Shown: positions 35,861 through 45,281, counted from the first letter of the stretch. The stretch: DNA of 64,000 bases from Nonomuraea ceibae (GCF_019396325.1 NZ_JAHKRO010000022.1:1-64000), one strand, 5' to 3'. A program made the numbers and translations. Notes: a model not told the origin generated them from the letters alone.

Positions 35861-35948
35861 TTCATCGGCATTTACCCGGTCGCCCCGTCGCTCTACGGGG
35901 CATAACCTACGTCCATCCCTATCACGACTGTTTGAACGAGGTCCTCCT

Positions 35949-36344
35949 GTGCCGAGTGGCAAGGTCAAGTGGTACGACGCCGACAAGGGTTTCGGCTTCC
36001 TCACCCGCGACGACGGCGGTGAGGTCTTCGTGCATTCCTCCGCGCTTCCTGCCAATGCCGGGCCACTCAAGCCGGGGCAGAAAGTCGAGTTCGGCGTCGC
36101 CGAGGGCCGCCGCGGTCAGCAGGCGCTCTCGGTGCGCATTCTCGACCAGCCGCCGACCCTGGCCAAGACCAAGCCCAAGGGCAAGCGCAAGAAGCCGGAC
36201 GAGATGGTGGTCATCGTCGAGGACCTGATCAAGTTGCTCGACGGCGTGTCCACCTCCTACCAGCGTGGCAAGCATCCCGAGGCGGCCCACGCCAAGAAGA
36301 TCGCGCAGGTGTTGCGGGCGGTCGCCGACGACCTGGACGCCTAG
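35949..36344 (+). CDS. Cold-shock domain protein with a C-terminal helical extension
   Basis: This 131-aa protein has an N-terminal cold-shock domain (about 1-68: GKVKWYDADKGFGFLTRDDGGEVFVHSSALP) and an additional 60-residue basic-then-helical tail (KTKPKGKRKKPDEMVVIVEDLIKLLDGV). Simple CspA proteins have only 65-70 residues, so it is a domain-extended form common in actinomycetes. The basic stretch could add RNA affinity. The start is GTG 35949 with GAGG upstream. It converges on the MFS gene with a 4-base overlap of stops (CTAG). Confidence 0.92.
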   Translation: MPSGKVKWYDADKGFGFLTRDDGGEVFVHSSALPANAGPLKPGQKVEFGVAEGRRGQQALSVRILDQPPTLAKTKPKGKRKKPDEMVVIVEDLIKLLDGVSTSYQRGKHPEAAHAKKIAQVLRAVADDLDA

Positions 36345-37846
36345 CCGTTCGGGTTCGTCAGCGGCTTGGTCCTGTCGAGCGGCTCGGTCCGCGGCTCCGG
36401 CTCGGGATGCCGGACCCGGACCGCCCGCTTGGCGGCCCGGACGCGGCGGCGCCGGGTCACCACCAGCCAGCCGAGCACGGCGGTCAGCGTCACGGCCAGC
36501 GTGACCAGGCCCGCCGTGCTGCTCTCGGTCAGCGACAGGACCAGCCCCACCAGCCCGCCGAACACCCAGGCGAGCTGCAGCATCGCCTCGACCACGCCGA
36601 ACGTGGACGAGCGCATCTCCTCGCCGATCTCCCGCTGCACGATCGCGTCGAGGGCCAGCTTGCCCAGCTCCTGGGCGAACGCGGTGACCAGCGAGATCGC
36701 GACCGCCGCCCACAGGCCGAAGAACACCGCCGACACGATCATGGTGACCACCGTCAGCGCCAGCGTGACGAGCACGAGCGCGCCCGGAGCGTGGTTGCGC
36801 GCCCAGTTGGCCACCACCGCCCCGATCAGGCCGCCCAGCCCGGCCGCCGCCGCCAGCACCGCGATCGTCTTCGGCACGTCGAAGAACGGGTCGGGCTCCG
36901 CCAGCCACGGCACCCCGCCGTCCTGCACCAGGAACAGCAGGAAGAACAGCAGGAACCCGGAGAACAGCCGGATGGCCACGTTCGCCCACACGGCCTCGGC
37001 CACCGCCGGGCCCACGTTGAACAGCGTCCGCCAGCGCGGCGCCCGGCCCTCCGCCGGCGTCTCCTCCTCCAGGTCCGGCGAATCCACGTGGCGCGGCAGC
37101 CGTACGGCGAAGACCCCCGCCACCAGGAACGCGACCATCGCCACCCGCAGGATCGCGGCGCTGCCCAGCCACGCGGTCAGGCCCGCGCCGACCGGCACCA
37201 TCACGCCCGCCGTCACCAGCGAGAACAGCGCCACCCGCGCGTTGGCCGAGACGAGCGTGATGTCGGCGGGCAGCACGCTCGGCATGATCGCCGCGCGGGA
37301 CACGTTGTAGGCCTTCGACAGCACGAGCACGCCCAGCGCCCCGGCGAACAGCGTCGGCAGGTCCTGCGGGCCCACCGCCGCCGCCATCGCGAAGCACAGC
37401 AGCCCGCGGCCGAACAGCGTGCCGGCCATCACGTAGCGGCGGCCGGACCTGAAGCGGTCCAGGATCGGCCCCACGAACGGCGCCAGCAGCGCGAACGGCA
37501 GCATCGTGATGACCAGGTAGAGGGCGACGGGCCCGCGCGCCTCGCCGACCGGGAGCCCGAAGAACACGGTGCTGGCCAGCGCGACCGTGACGAGCGTGTC
37601 ACCCGCGCTGTGCCCGGCGGTGAGCTCGATCAGGCGGCCCAGGCCGGTGCGGTCGGCGCCGTTGGCGTGGGTGAGCCGCCGGGTGGCCCGGCCGACCTTG
37701 CGCGCCCCGCCCGCGGTGGCCCGGCCGGCTCGCGCGGTGCCGCCCGCGGTCGCCTTCGCGGCGCGCGCGGTCGCACGGCCCGCGCCGGCGACGCCGCGCC
37801 CCACGCGCCGCGAGATCTCCCGTGCTCGCTCCCAGCCTCCCTCCAC
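36341..37846 (-). CDS. Major facilitator superfamily transporter
   Basis: About 501 aa with 12 hydrophobic segments after a long basic N-terminal tail with Ala/Gly/Thr-rich repeats (RATAGGTARAGRATAGGA). The transport core starts at the GLGRLIELTAGHSAGDTLVTVALAS helix, with a typical loop 2-3 motif (GPILDRFRSGRRYVMAG). No drug is assignable. The start is GTG 37846, in line with the GGTAGG ribosome binding site; the frame extends further upstream only through intergenic sequence. It is divergent from the DUF3027 gene. Confidence 0.85.
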   Translation of the reverse strand: MEGGWERAREISRRVGRGVAGAGRATARAAKATAGGTARAGRATAGGARKVGRATRRLTHANGADRTGLGRLIELTAGHSAGDTLVTVALASTVFFGLPVGEARGPVALYLVITMLPFALLAPFVGPILDRFRSGRRYVMAGTLFGRGLLCFAMAAAVGPQDLPTLFAGALGVLVLSKAYNVSRAAIMPSVLPADITLVSANARVALFSLVTAGVMVPVGAGLTAWLGSAAILRVAMVAFLVAGVFAVRLPRHVDSPDLEEETPAEGRAPRWRTLFNVGPAVAEAVWANVAIRLFSGFLLFFLLFLVQDGGVPWLAEPDPFFDVPKTIAVLAAAAGLGGLIGAVVANWARNHAPGALVLVTLALTVVTMIVSAVFFGLWAAVAISLVTAFAQELGKLALDAIVQREIGEEMRSSTFGVVEAMLQLAWVFGGLVGLVLSLTESSTAGLVTLAVTLTAVLGWLVVTRRRRVRAAKRAVRVRHPEPEPRTEPLDRTKPLTNPNG

Positions 37847-38037
37847 GCCTACCAGTCTTACCCGATTCCTTGGCGATCTCCGCGCCGGATCCCCTCCACA
37901 AGGGTCCCCTCCCACCCGCTCGGGGTCCTGGTGGGCGCGGAACTCGTGCCCGGATCCGCGTCAGTCGGCCCCGAGAGGTCCGGGCATGGGTGAGAATGAA
38001 GTGTGAGCGAACAGCACCTTTCGGCGGAGGCGGGCCG

Positions 38038-38838
38038 ATGACCCGTGCCAGGACCCGCGTCTCCGCCCCCGACCAGGCCTGTGTCGCCGCCGTCGATCTG
38101 GCGCGCACCGCGGCCGAGGAGCTGGCGCGTCCGGGCGAGCCGGGCGAGCACCTCGGTTTCGAGAGCGAGGGCGACCGGATCGTCACCCATTACTTCGCCT
38201 GCCTCGACCGCGCCTATCGGGGCTGGCGCTGGGCCGTGACCGTCACCCGCGCCTCGCGGGCGAAGAAGGTCACGGTCAGCGAGGCCGTCCTGCTGCCCGG
38301 CGCCGGCGCGCTGCTGGCGCCCGAGTGGCTGCCGTGGAGCGAGCGGCTGCGGCCCGGCGACCTCGGCGTGGGCGACCTGCTGCCGACCGCCGAGGACGAC
38401 GACAGGCTGGAGCCGGGCTTCACCGAGACCGACGACGACGTCGAACACCAGATGATTTTCGAGTACGGCCTGGGCCGGGCACGTGTGCTCTCGGCCGTCG
38501 GCAAGGACCGGGCGGCCAGACGCTGGCACTCGGGCGAGCACGGGCCGCACACTCCGATCGCACACGCCGCGCCCGCGCAGTGCTCCACCTGCGGCTTCTA
38601 CTGGCCGCTCGCGGGTGGGCTCCGGCGCACGTTCGGGGTGTGCGCCAATGAGTACGCGCCCGACGACGGCAAGGTGGTGGCCGCCGACCACGGCTGCGGC
38701 GCTCATTCCGAGGCCGCGGTCATGCCGCCGCCCGTGGAGCAGGCCACGCCCATCCTCGACGACCTGGGCTACGACCTGATGGAGGAAGAGGCCGGCTCGG
38801 TCGACGAATCCGCCTCCGAGGAGCTCGGTCACTCCTGA
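38038..38838 (+). CDS. DUF3027 family protein, zinc-binding candidate
   Basis: This 266-aa protein is of the actinobacterial DUF3027 family. The N-terminal half (LARTAAEELARPGEPGEHLGFES, then FACLDRAYRGWRWAVTVTRASRAKKVTVSEAVLLPG) is family-typical. The C-terminal half carries CSTCGFYW, CANEY and HGCGAHSE, five Cys/His-rich positions that may coordinate zinc. ATG 38038 with GGAGG gives the start. It is followed 77 bases later by the sacsin/HSP90-like ATPase on the same strand, an association I consider typical for actinomycetes, so a joint chaperone-type role is likely but unproven. Confidence 0.9.
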   Translation: MTRARTRVSAPDQACVAAVDLARTAAEELARPGEPGEHLGFESEGDRIVTHYFACLDRAYRGWRWAVTVTRASRAKKVTVSEAVLLPGAGALLAPEWLPWSERLRPGDLGVGDLLPTAEDDDRLEPGFTETDDDVEHQMIFEYGLGRARVLSAVGKDRAARRWHSGEHGPHTPIAHAAPAQCSTCGFYWPLAGGLRRTFGVCANEYAPDDGKVVAADHGCGAHSEAAVMPPPVEQATPILDDLGYDLMEEEAGSVDESASEELGHS

Positions 38839-38915
38839 TCGTTTCTGGCGGGGAGTGTCGGCGCGGGCCGCTAGCCTACGGTGGCCCCCAACTCTCTACC
38901 CCGGGATCGTGATCG

Positions 38916-41900
38916 ATGACCGACACCTTTGGCGCCGACCGGATGCGAGCCGCCGTGCTCGCCGCGTGGACGGCCTCGCCCGCCAGGTTCCGCGAGGACG
39001 CCAACGCCGAGGAGGACTTCGCCCTCGGCGGCTACCGCGACCGGCTGATCGTGGAGCTGGCGCAGAACGCCGCCGACGCGGCGCTGCGGGCAGGCGTGCC
39101 AGGGGTGCTCCGGCTGACGTTGCGCGGCAGCGTGCTGACGGCCGCCAACACCGGCGCGCCGCTGGACGCGACCGGCGTGGAGGGCCTGTCCACGCTGCGC
39201 GTCTCCGGCAAGCGTGACGAGGCGGGCGCGGCCGGTCGGTTCGGCGTCGGGTTCGCCGCCGTGGTGTCCGTCTGCGACGAGCCCGCCATCGGCTCGCGTG
39301 AGACGGGCGCCGTCCGTTGGTCGCGCGCCGAGACGGCCGCGCTGGTGGGCGCGGTGCCGGAGCTCGCGGGCGAGCTCGCCTCGCGCTCCGGGCACGTGCC
39401 GCTGCTGCGCCTGCCGTTCGCCGCCGACCCGCTCGACGTCCCCGAGGGCTTCGACACGCTCGTACGGCTCCCGCTGCGTGACGAGGCGTCGGCCGTGGCG
39501 GTGCGCCGCATGCTGGAGGAGACGAGCCCGGCGCTCCCGCTCGGCATGCCGGCCCTGGCGGCCATCGAGATCGACCTCGACGGCACGGTCCGGACGGTGT
39601 CGGCCGACGGCTGGCACGTGGTGTCCGATTCCGGTGAGTTCGGCCCTGACGAGGTGGCCGAGCTGTTCGCCGACCGTCCCACCGAGGAGCGGGCCCGGCC
39701 GTTCTGGTCGGTTCGCTGGGCGGTGCCGCTCACGGCCGGCGGCGAGCCCGCCGCGCCGCCCGCGACGGTGCCCCCGGTCGTGCACGCGCCCACGCCCAGC
39801 GACGAGCCGCTCGACCTGCCGGCGCTGCTCATCGCGTCGTTCCCGATGGCCACCGACCGGCGTCACGTGGCGCCGGGGCCGCTGACCGACTTCCTGGTCG
39901 AGCGGGTCGCCGACGCCTACGTCCGGCTGATGCGCGAGCTGCCGCGCACCCCGAAGCTGCTCGACCTGGTGCCCGCGCTGATGGGCAAGGGCGAGCTCGA
40001 CGCCCGCATCCGGCGGGCCGTGCTGCGGCGGCTGCCTGGCACGCCGCTGCTGCCCGCGCTGTCCGCCCCGGCGCCCGCCGTGCAGACGCCGTCGTTCGCC
40101 GACGCCGAGGTCTACGAGCCCGACGCCGAGTGGCAGGTCGAGCACCCGGCGCAGGAGCCCGGCGCCGACGGCTGGGTGGTCGCGGGCAAGGAGGCCGCCG
40201 TGGTCGCCGGGTCCGGCGAGCTGCTGGCGGCCGTCGCCGACTTCGTGCCCGGGCTGCTGCCCGCCGGCTGGCCCGCCCGCCATCCGGCGATGGCCTCGCT
40301 CGGCGTGCGCCGCGTGGAGCTCGCCGACGTGGTCGACCTGCTGTCGGGCGAGGCCGTCGAGGGCAGGGAGCCGTCGTGGTGGCGCTCCCTCTACGACGTG
40401 CTGCCGGCCGACGACCCCGAGTCGCTCGGCGCTCTGCCCGTCCCGCTGACTGACGGCCGCCTGGTGCGCGGCCCACGCGGCACGCTCATCCTGGAGCCCG
40501 GCTCCGTACGCCTCGACGCGGGGCTGGACCTGGCGCCGCTCGGGCTGCGGATCGTGCACCCCGACGCCGCGCACCCGGTGCTGCTGCGGCTGGGCGCGGC
40601 CGAGGCGAGCCCGCGCACCATCCTCGAAGACCCGCTCACCAAGGCCGCCGTCGGCCAGTCGCTCGACAGCCCCGACCCGGAGCCGGTGGCGCGTGCCGTG
40701 CTGTCGCTGGTCGAGGCCGCCGGGCTGGCTCCCGGCGAGGCGCCGTGGCTGGGCGCGCTGGCGCTGCGCGGCGCTGACGGCGAGCTCTACCCGGCCGGTG
40801 AGCTGATGCTGTCCGGCGGCGCGCTGGCCGGGCTGCTGGAGCCCGACACGCATCTCGGCGTGGCCGCGGGCGAGCTGGAGGAGACCTACGGGCCGCGCGT
40901 GCTGGCCGCCGCCGGGGTGCTCGACGGGTTCGCCGTCGTGCACGACTCCGACGTGCTGCTCGACCACGACGACTGCGACCACGACCTGGACGGCGAGGAC
41001 GAATGGCTCGACCACGTCCTCGACCTGCTCCCCGAGCTGGACGTGCCGCCGGTGGTGCCGGAGTTCGCCGCCGTGCGCGACCTGGAGCTGGTGGCCGACT
41101 GGCCGGCCGCGCTGACGCTGCTGACCAGGCCGCCGCTGCGCGCTGCGCTCCACCCGCTGCGCGTCGAGGGCGTCGAGGTGCCCTCCTACACCGCGTGGTG
41201 GCTGGCGGGCCACCCGGTGCTCGGCGGGCGCAAGCCGCGCGAGCTGCGGCTGCCGGGCGCCGACCCGCTGCTCCAGGGCCTCTACGGTGACGCGCCCGCC
41301 GGGCTGGACGAAGGCGCGCTGGCGATGCTCGGCGTGCGCACCACGCTGGCCGAGCTGCTCGACTCCCACGGCGGCCCGGAGGAGCTGCTCGACCTGATGG
41401 CCGACGAGTCCATCGTGGTCGACCGGGCCCAGTTGCGGGCGCTGTGGGTCGCGCTGGCGGGGGTCGAGCCGTCCCGGGTGGCGCCGCCGCCGAGGCTGCG
41501 GGCGGTGCTCGGCGGCGACATCGTGGTGGCCGACGCCGAGGACGTCGTCGTGGTCGAGGCCCCCGACCTGCTCCAGCTGGTGACCCGTCATCCGCTGGTG
41601 CTGGCCCCGTACGACCTGGCCGAGTCGCTGTCGGAGCTGCTCGACCTGCCGCTCGCCGGCGAGCTGACCTCCGGCGAGGTCACCTCGTCCGGAGAGACGC
41701 GGCCGGTGCCGCCGCAGGTGCGCTCCCTGCTGCCGACGGCGCCCGAGACGTACGTCGAGCACGAGAAGCTGCTGGTCGACGGCGCGGAGTGCACGTGGCG
41801 CTTCTTCGAGGGCACCGTCCACTGCACCGGCGTCGACGGGCTGGCCCGCGGCCTCGCCTGGGCCACCGGCCAGTGGAACGACCGCCTCGCCGTGGCCGCG

Positions 41901-41957
41901 CTGCTCCGCGACCCGGCCGCCGTTCCTCTGCTGCTGGCGGAGGCGGATCTGTCGTAG
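38916..41957 (+). CDS. Sacsin/HSP90-like GHKL ATPase
   Basis: This 1013-aa protein has an N-terminal GHKL (HSP90-type) ATPase: the N-box DRLIVELAQNAADAAL with the Mg-binding Asn, the TAANTGAPLD G1-like segment and AAGRFGVGFAAVVSV G2 box. Sacsin-type proteins have this module at the start of long repeats; the rest here is a repetitive acidic and Leu-rich stretch, with a run of Asp/His (LLDHDDCDHDLDGEDEWLDH) near residue 690. It lacks the HSP90 middle and C-terminal domains, so it is not HtpG. It probably acts as chaperone or signalling ATPase. The pair with DUF3027 is the main clue to function. Confidence 0.9.
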   Translation: MTDTFGADRMRAAVLAAWTASPARFREDANAEEDFALGGYRDRLIVELAQNAADAALRAGVPGVLRLTLRGSVLTAANTGAPLDATGVEGLSTLRVSGKRDEAGAAGRFGVGFAAVVSVCDEPAIGSRETGAVRWSRAETAALVGAVPELAGELASRSGHVPLLRLPFAADPLDVPEGFDTLVRLPLRDEASAVAVRRMLEETSPALPLGMPALAAIEIDLDGTVRTVSADGWHVVSDSGEFGPDEVAELFADRPTEERARPFWSVRWAVPLTAGGEPAAPPATVPPVVHAPTPSDEPLDLPALLIASFPMATDRRHVAPGPLTDFLVERVADAYVRLMRELPRTPKLLDLVPALMGKGELDARIRRAVLRRLPGTPLLPALSAPAPAVQTPSFADAEVYEPDAEWQVEHPAQEPGADGWVVAGKEAAVVAGSGELLAAVADFVPGLLPAGWPARHPAMASLGVRRVELADVVDLLSGEAVEGREPSWWRSLYDVLPADDPESLGALPVPLTDGRLVRGPRGTLILEPGSVRLDAGLDLAPLGLRIVHPDAAHPVLLRLGAAEASPRTILEDPLTKAAVGQSLDSPDPEPVARAVLSLVEAAGLAPGEAPWLGALALRGADGELYPAGELMLSGGALAGLLEPDTHLGVAAGELEETYGPRVLAAAGVLDGFAVVHDSDVLLDHDDCDHDLDGEDEWLDHVLDLLPELDVPPVVPEFAAVRDLELVADWPAALTLLTRPPLRAALHPLRVEGVEVPSYTAWWLAGHPVLGGRKPRELRLPGADPLLQGLYGDAPAGLDEGALAMLGVRTTLAELLDSHGGPEELLDLMADESIVVDRAQLRALWVALAGVEPSRVAPPPRLRAVLGGDIVVADAEDVVVVEAPDLLQLVTRHPLVLAPYDLAESLSELLDLPLAGELTSGEVTSSGETRPVPPQVRSLLPTAPETYVEHEKLLVDGAECTWRFFEGTVHCTGVDGLARGLAWATGQWNDRLAVAALLRDPAAVPLLLAEADLS

Positions 41958-41974
41958 CCGGAAAGTTTTTCCGG
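41958..41974 (+). terminator. Short hairpin directly after the sacsin-like gene
   Basis: Perfect 7-bp stem CCGGAAA (41958-41964) / TTTCCGG (41968-41974), loop GTT, beginning on the base after the stop codon. Possible weak terminator. Confidence 0.4.
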
Positions 41975-42065
41975 GTAGGTGTCCTTCTGGCGGTGTCCCG
42001 TTCGTGGTTATGGCATGCGGCGGTCCTGCCGCACCTGACACGACGGGACATCGAGGAGTTCGAAC

Positions 42066-42413
42066 ATGAAGTACATGATGCTGATCATGGCCAACACCGC
42101 CGACGACAGCGGCCAGGCCCCCGGCTGCACGCCCGAGGACTGGATGGCCTACGACAAGGAAGTGCGGGACGCCGGGATCTGGGTCTCCGGGGAGTCGCTG
42201 GCCGACCTGGTCACCGCCACGACCGTCAGGGTCGGCGCCGACGGTGAGCGCACCGTGACCGACGGGCCGTTCGCCGAGACCCGGGAGCTGCTGGGCGGCT
42301 TCTACGTCATCGACGTGCCCGACCTCGACGCCGCCCTCGACTGGGCGGCCCGCTGCCCGGGGGCGCGCGACGGCTCCGTGGTGGTCCGGCCGGTCGCCGA
42401 CTTCGGGGTCTGA
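42066..42413 (+). CDS. YCII-related / DGPF domain protein
   Basis: This 115-aa protein has the YCII-type ferredoxin-like fold with the family signature TDGPFAETRELLGGFYVIDVPDLDAALDWAARCPGA. It is directly followed (5 bases) by a SigJ/ECF42-type sigma factor, the usual genomic partner, so the two form an operon whose product senses or processes something unknown. The promoter region holds no clear box that I can match to a known ECF consensus. The start ATG 42066 is preceded by GAGG at 42056. Confidence 0.92.
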   Translation: MKYMMLIMANTADDSGQAPGCTPEDWMAYDKEVRDAGIWVSGESLADLVTATTVRVGADGERTVTDGPFAETRELLGGFYVIDVPDLDAALDWAARCPGARDGSVVVRPVADFGV

Positions 42414-42418
42414 CTCCC

Positions 42419-43711
42419 ATGAGCGCGGGCACCGGCTCCCCGGCCGGACCTGGCGGGGGCGGGCTGGGGCCGGTGGCGTCGGTGGAGGCGGTGTTCCGGG
42501 AGGAGCGCGGCCGGCTGCTGGCGGCGCTCGCCCGGCGCTTCGGCGACCTCGACCTGGCCGAGGAGGTCACCTCCGAGGCCATCGAGGCGGCGCTGGAGCG
42601 CTGGCCCGTCGACGGCGTGCCGCCCAAGCCGGGCGCGTGGCTGATGACCACCGCCCGGCGGCGGGCCGTCGACCGGCTGCGGCGCGACCAGGCGTACGCG
42701 GCCCGGCTGGCCATCCTCCAGATCGAGGCCGAGCGGGCCGGGCCCGCCCCGGCCGCGGGGCTCGACGACGACCTGCCCGACGAGCGGCTGCAGCTCTTCT
42801 TCACCTGCTCGCACCCGGCGCTCGCCGCCGAGGACCGGACCGCGCTGACGCTGCGCTGCCTGGCCGGGCTGACCATGTCCGAGGTGGCGCGGGCCTTCCT
42901 GGTGCCGTCCCCGACGATGGCCAAGCGCATCACCCGGGCCAAGAAGAAGATCCGCGAGGCGCGCATCCCGTTCCGGGCGCCGGACGTGGACGAGCTGCCG
43001 CAGCGGTTGCCCGGCGTCCTCCAGGTGATCTACTCGATCTTCACCGAGGGCTACGCGGCCAGCGAGGGGCCGCTCCTGCAACGGCTCGACCTGGCCGAGG
43101 AGGCCATCCGGCTGGCCCGGATCCTGCGCCGGCTGCTGCCCGCCGAGCGGGAGGTCGCCGGGCTGCTCGCCCTGATGCTGCTGGTCCACGCCCGGCGTGA
43201 CGCCCGCACCGGGCCCGGCGGGGAGCCGGTGCTGCTGGAGGAGCAGGACCGGGGGCGCTGGGAGCGGCCGATGATCGAGGAGGGGGCCGCCCTGGCGACG
43301 GTGGCGCTGACCGGCGGCCCGCCGGGGCCGTACGGGGTGCAGGCCGCCATCGCCGCCCTGCACGACGAGGCGGCCGACGTCGCCGCCACCGACTGGGCGC
43401 AGATCGTGGCGCTGTACGACGTGCTGCTCGCGCTCACGCCGTCGCCGGTGGTGGCGCTGAACCGGGCGGCCGCCGTGGCGATGCGCGACGGGCCCCGGGC
43501 CGGGCTGGCGCTGCTCGACGAGCTGGCCGGGGAGCCGCTGCTGCGCGGCCACCACCCCTACCCGGCGGCGCGGGCCGACCTGCTGCATCGGCTCGGCCGC
43601 CACGCCGAGGCCGCCGCTGCCTATCGCGAGGCGCTCGCCCTGGCGGGCACCGCCCCCGACCGCGCCCTCCTGCGCCGCAGACTGCGGGAGGTCGAGCACG
43701 CCGGCTCGTAG
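42419..43711 (+). CDS. ECF sigma factor with a C-terminal TPR-like extension (ECF42 / DUF6596 type)
   Basis: This 430-aa protein begins with sigma regions 2 and 4 (about 20-195: FREERGRLLAALARRFGDLDLAEEVTSEAIEAALERWP, then LTLRCLAGLTMSEVARAFLVPSPTMAKRITRAKKKIREA) and continues with a 230-residue helical extension (DUF6596 region and TPR-like repeats to the end, GPRAGLALLDELAG). The extension replaces an anti-sigma factor as the regulatory part in this class. It is co-transcribed with a DGPF protein. The targets are not visible here, and autoregulation through the YCII promoter is likely from other members. Confidence 0.93.
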   Translation: MSAGTGSPAGPGGGGLGPVASVEAVFREERGRLLAALARRFGDLDLAEEVTSEAIEAALERWPVDGVPPKPGAWLMTTARRRAVDRLRRDQAYAARLAILQIEAERAGPAPAAGLDDDLPDERLQLFFTCSHPALAAEDRTALTLRCLAGLTMSEVARAFLVPSPTMAKRITRAKKKIREARIPFRAPDVDELPQRLPGVLQVIYSIFTEGYAASEGPLLQRLDLAEEAIRLARILRRLLPAEREVAGLLALMLLVHARRDARTGPGGEPVLLEEQDRGRWERPMIEEGAALATVALTGGPPGPYGVQAAIAALHDEAADVAATDWAQIVALYDVLLALTPSPVVALNRAAAVAMRDGPRAGLALLDELAGEPLLRGHHPYPAARADLLHRLGRHAEAAAAYREALALAGTAPDRALLRRRLREVEHAGS

Positions 43712-43722
43712 ACAGGGAGGGG

Positions 43723-45189
43723 TCAGGCGGCGGGGCAGGTGGTGCCGGAGCCGGGCATCGTGCCCTTGAGCAGGTAGGAGTCGACCGCGCGGGTGATGCA
43801 GGTGCTGCCGCTCAGGTAGGCGCCGTGGCCTTCACCCTCGTAGGTGACCAGGACGCCGGTCTTGAGCTTCTCGGTGAGGGAGACCGCCCACTGGTACGGG
43901 GTGGCGGGGTCGCCCTTGCCGCCGATCACCATGATGGGCGCGGAGCCGGTGGCATCGATGCGCTTGGCGTCGTCGGTGCCCTCGACGGGCCAGTGGGCGC
44001 AGGCGGAGCTGGCGCCGTCGGCGGCCAGGATGGGGAAGATCTTGCTGACCTTCTCGTTGATGGCGGCGGTCTCGGCCTTGGTGGGCCGTTCGGCGCTGTC
44101 GACGCAGTTGATCGCCTGGAGGCTGGTCATCATGGTCGAGTAGGTGCCGTCGTCCTTGCGGCCGGTGTAGGAGTCGGCGAGCGTGAGCAGCATGGCGCCG
44201 TCGCCCTTGAGCGCCGCGGCGGCGCCCTGCTCCAGGATGGGCCAGGTGGCCTTGGCGTACAGCGGGGTGATGATCGAGAGCTGGGCGAGGCCGTAGGTGA
44301 GCTCGCGGTCGCCGACCTTGAGCGGCTTGGCCTTGAGGCCGTCCAGGAGCTTCTCGACGGTCTGCTGCACGGCGGCGGGGGTCTTGCCGAGGTCGCAGCC
44401 CTGGGCGACGCAGTCGTCGGCGAAGGCGTCGAAGGCGTCGGCGAAGCCGGTGGCCTGGATGACGGCCCGCTCCTCGAAGGTGACGGACGGGTCGTAGGCG
44501 CTGTCGAGGACGAAGCGGCCGACGTTGCCGGGGAACTTGGTGGCGTACACGGCGCCGAGGTGTGTCCCGTACGAGAGGCCGAAGTAGTTGAGCTTGTCGT
44601 CGCCGAGCGCGACGCGGAGGCGGTCGAGGTCCTGGGCGGCGTTGACGGTGCCGACGTGCGGCAGCACCTTGGCGGAGTCCTTCGCGCAGGCGGCGGCGAA
44701 CTCCTTGGCGAGCTGGTCGGAGCCGTCGCCGGTCATCTGGAGGAGCTTGTCGATCTGGCCGCCGCACTTGACGCCGGAGCTGCGGTCGACGCCGCGGGGG
44801 TCGAAGCTGACCAGGTCGTAGGAGGAGCCGAGGCCGGCGAACGCCTGGCGGGCGAGGGCGAGCGTGTCGACGCCGGACCCGCCGGGGCCGCCGAAGTTGA
44901 AGACCAGGGAGCCGAGCTTGTCGCCGGTGGCCTTGACGCGGATCAGCGCCAGGTCGATCGTGTCGCCGCTGGGCTTGGTGTAGTCGAGCGGCACCGGGAC
45001 CTTGCCGCATTCGACGGCGGGATCGGGGGCCATGGGCTTGCCGTCGGCGCCGGTCAGGTCGGTGCACGGGCTCCACGCGACGGTGCCGGTGTCGCGGCCG
45101 GCCTCCTTCTTGGCGGCCGGCTCGGTGCCGGTGCCGCAGGCGGTGGCGGCGGTGGCGCACAGGAGCAGGGCAATCATGGACTTCTTCAT
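43723..45189 (-). CDS. Secreted tripeptidyl-aminopeptidase-type alpha/beta hydrolase, lipoprotein
   Basis: About 488 aa. A lipoprotein signal ends at Cys18 (MKKSMIALLLCATAATAC) when ATG 45189 is used; ATG 45201 gives four more residues. Motifs are FNFGGPGGSG, the nucleophile elbow GLSYGTHLG, Asp in GGKGDPATP and His in YEGEGHGAY; this is the catalytic triad of the prolyl-/tripeptidyl-peptidase (TAP-like) alpha/beta hydrolases of actinomycetes. The TAP C-terminal domain is present. It likely releases N-terminal tri- or dipeptides outside the cell and could feed the peptide importer at the other end of the window, an inference only. Confidence 0.9.
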   Translation of the reverse strand: MKKSMIALLLCATAATACGTGTEPAAKKEAGRDTGTVAWSPCTDLTGADGKPMAPDPAVECGKVPVPLDYTKPSGDTIDLALIRVKATGDKLGSLVFNFGGPGGSGVDTLALARQAFAGLGSSYDLVSFDPRGVDRSSGVKCGGQIDKLLQMTGDGSDQLAKEFAAACAKDSAKVLPHVGTVNAAQDLDRLRVALGDDKLNYFGLSYGTHLGAVYATKFPGNVGRFVLDSAYDPSVTFEERAVIQATGFADAFDAFADDCVAQGCDLGKTPAAVQQTVEKLLDGLKAKPLKVGDRELTYGLAQLSIITPLYAKATWPILEQGAAAALKGDGAMLLTLADSYTGRKDDGTYSTMMTSLQAINCVDSAERPTKAETAAINEKVSKIFPILAADGASSACAHWPVEGTDDAKRIDATGSAPIMVIGGKGDPATPYQWAVSLTEKLKTGVLVTYEGEGHGAYLSGSTCITRAVDSYLLKGTMPGSGTTCPAA

Positions 45190-45251
45190 GGCATCCAGCA
45201 TGGTACGGCCACTTTTGCCCAGGTAGTGCCGTGTAACAGCAGTTGCCGATG

Positions 45252-45273
45252 ACATCCGGGACCTGCCGGATGT
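45252..45273 (-). terminator. Terminator of the DUF2530 gene
   Basis: Perfect 8-bp stem ACATCCGG / CCGGATGT with a 6-nt loop (45252-45259, 45266-45273), beginning nine bases past the minus-strand stop of the DUF2530 gene. Confidence 0.7.
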
Positions 45274-45281
45274 GACAGATG

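Noticed and set aside
38871..42041. 1056-codon minus-strand frame opposite the sacsin-like gene
   Set aside because: It is longer than the real gene but its translation is repetitive Gln/His/Arg/Gly and has no motif, whereas the plus frame has a full GHKL ATPase.
43712..45281. Plus-strand Gly/Val-rich frame (43825-45252) opposite the peptidase
   Set aside because: It is a mirror frame of the peptidase gene with extreme Gly/Val/Ala composition and no start signal.
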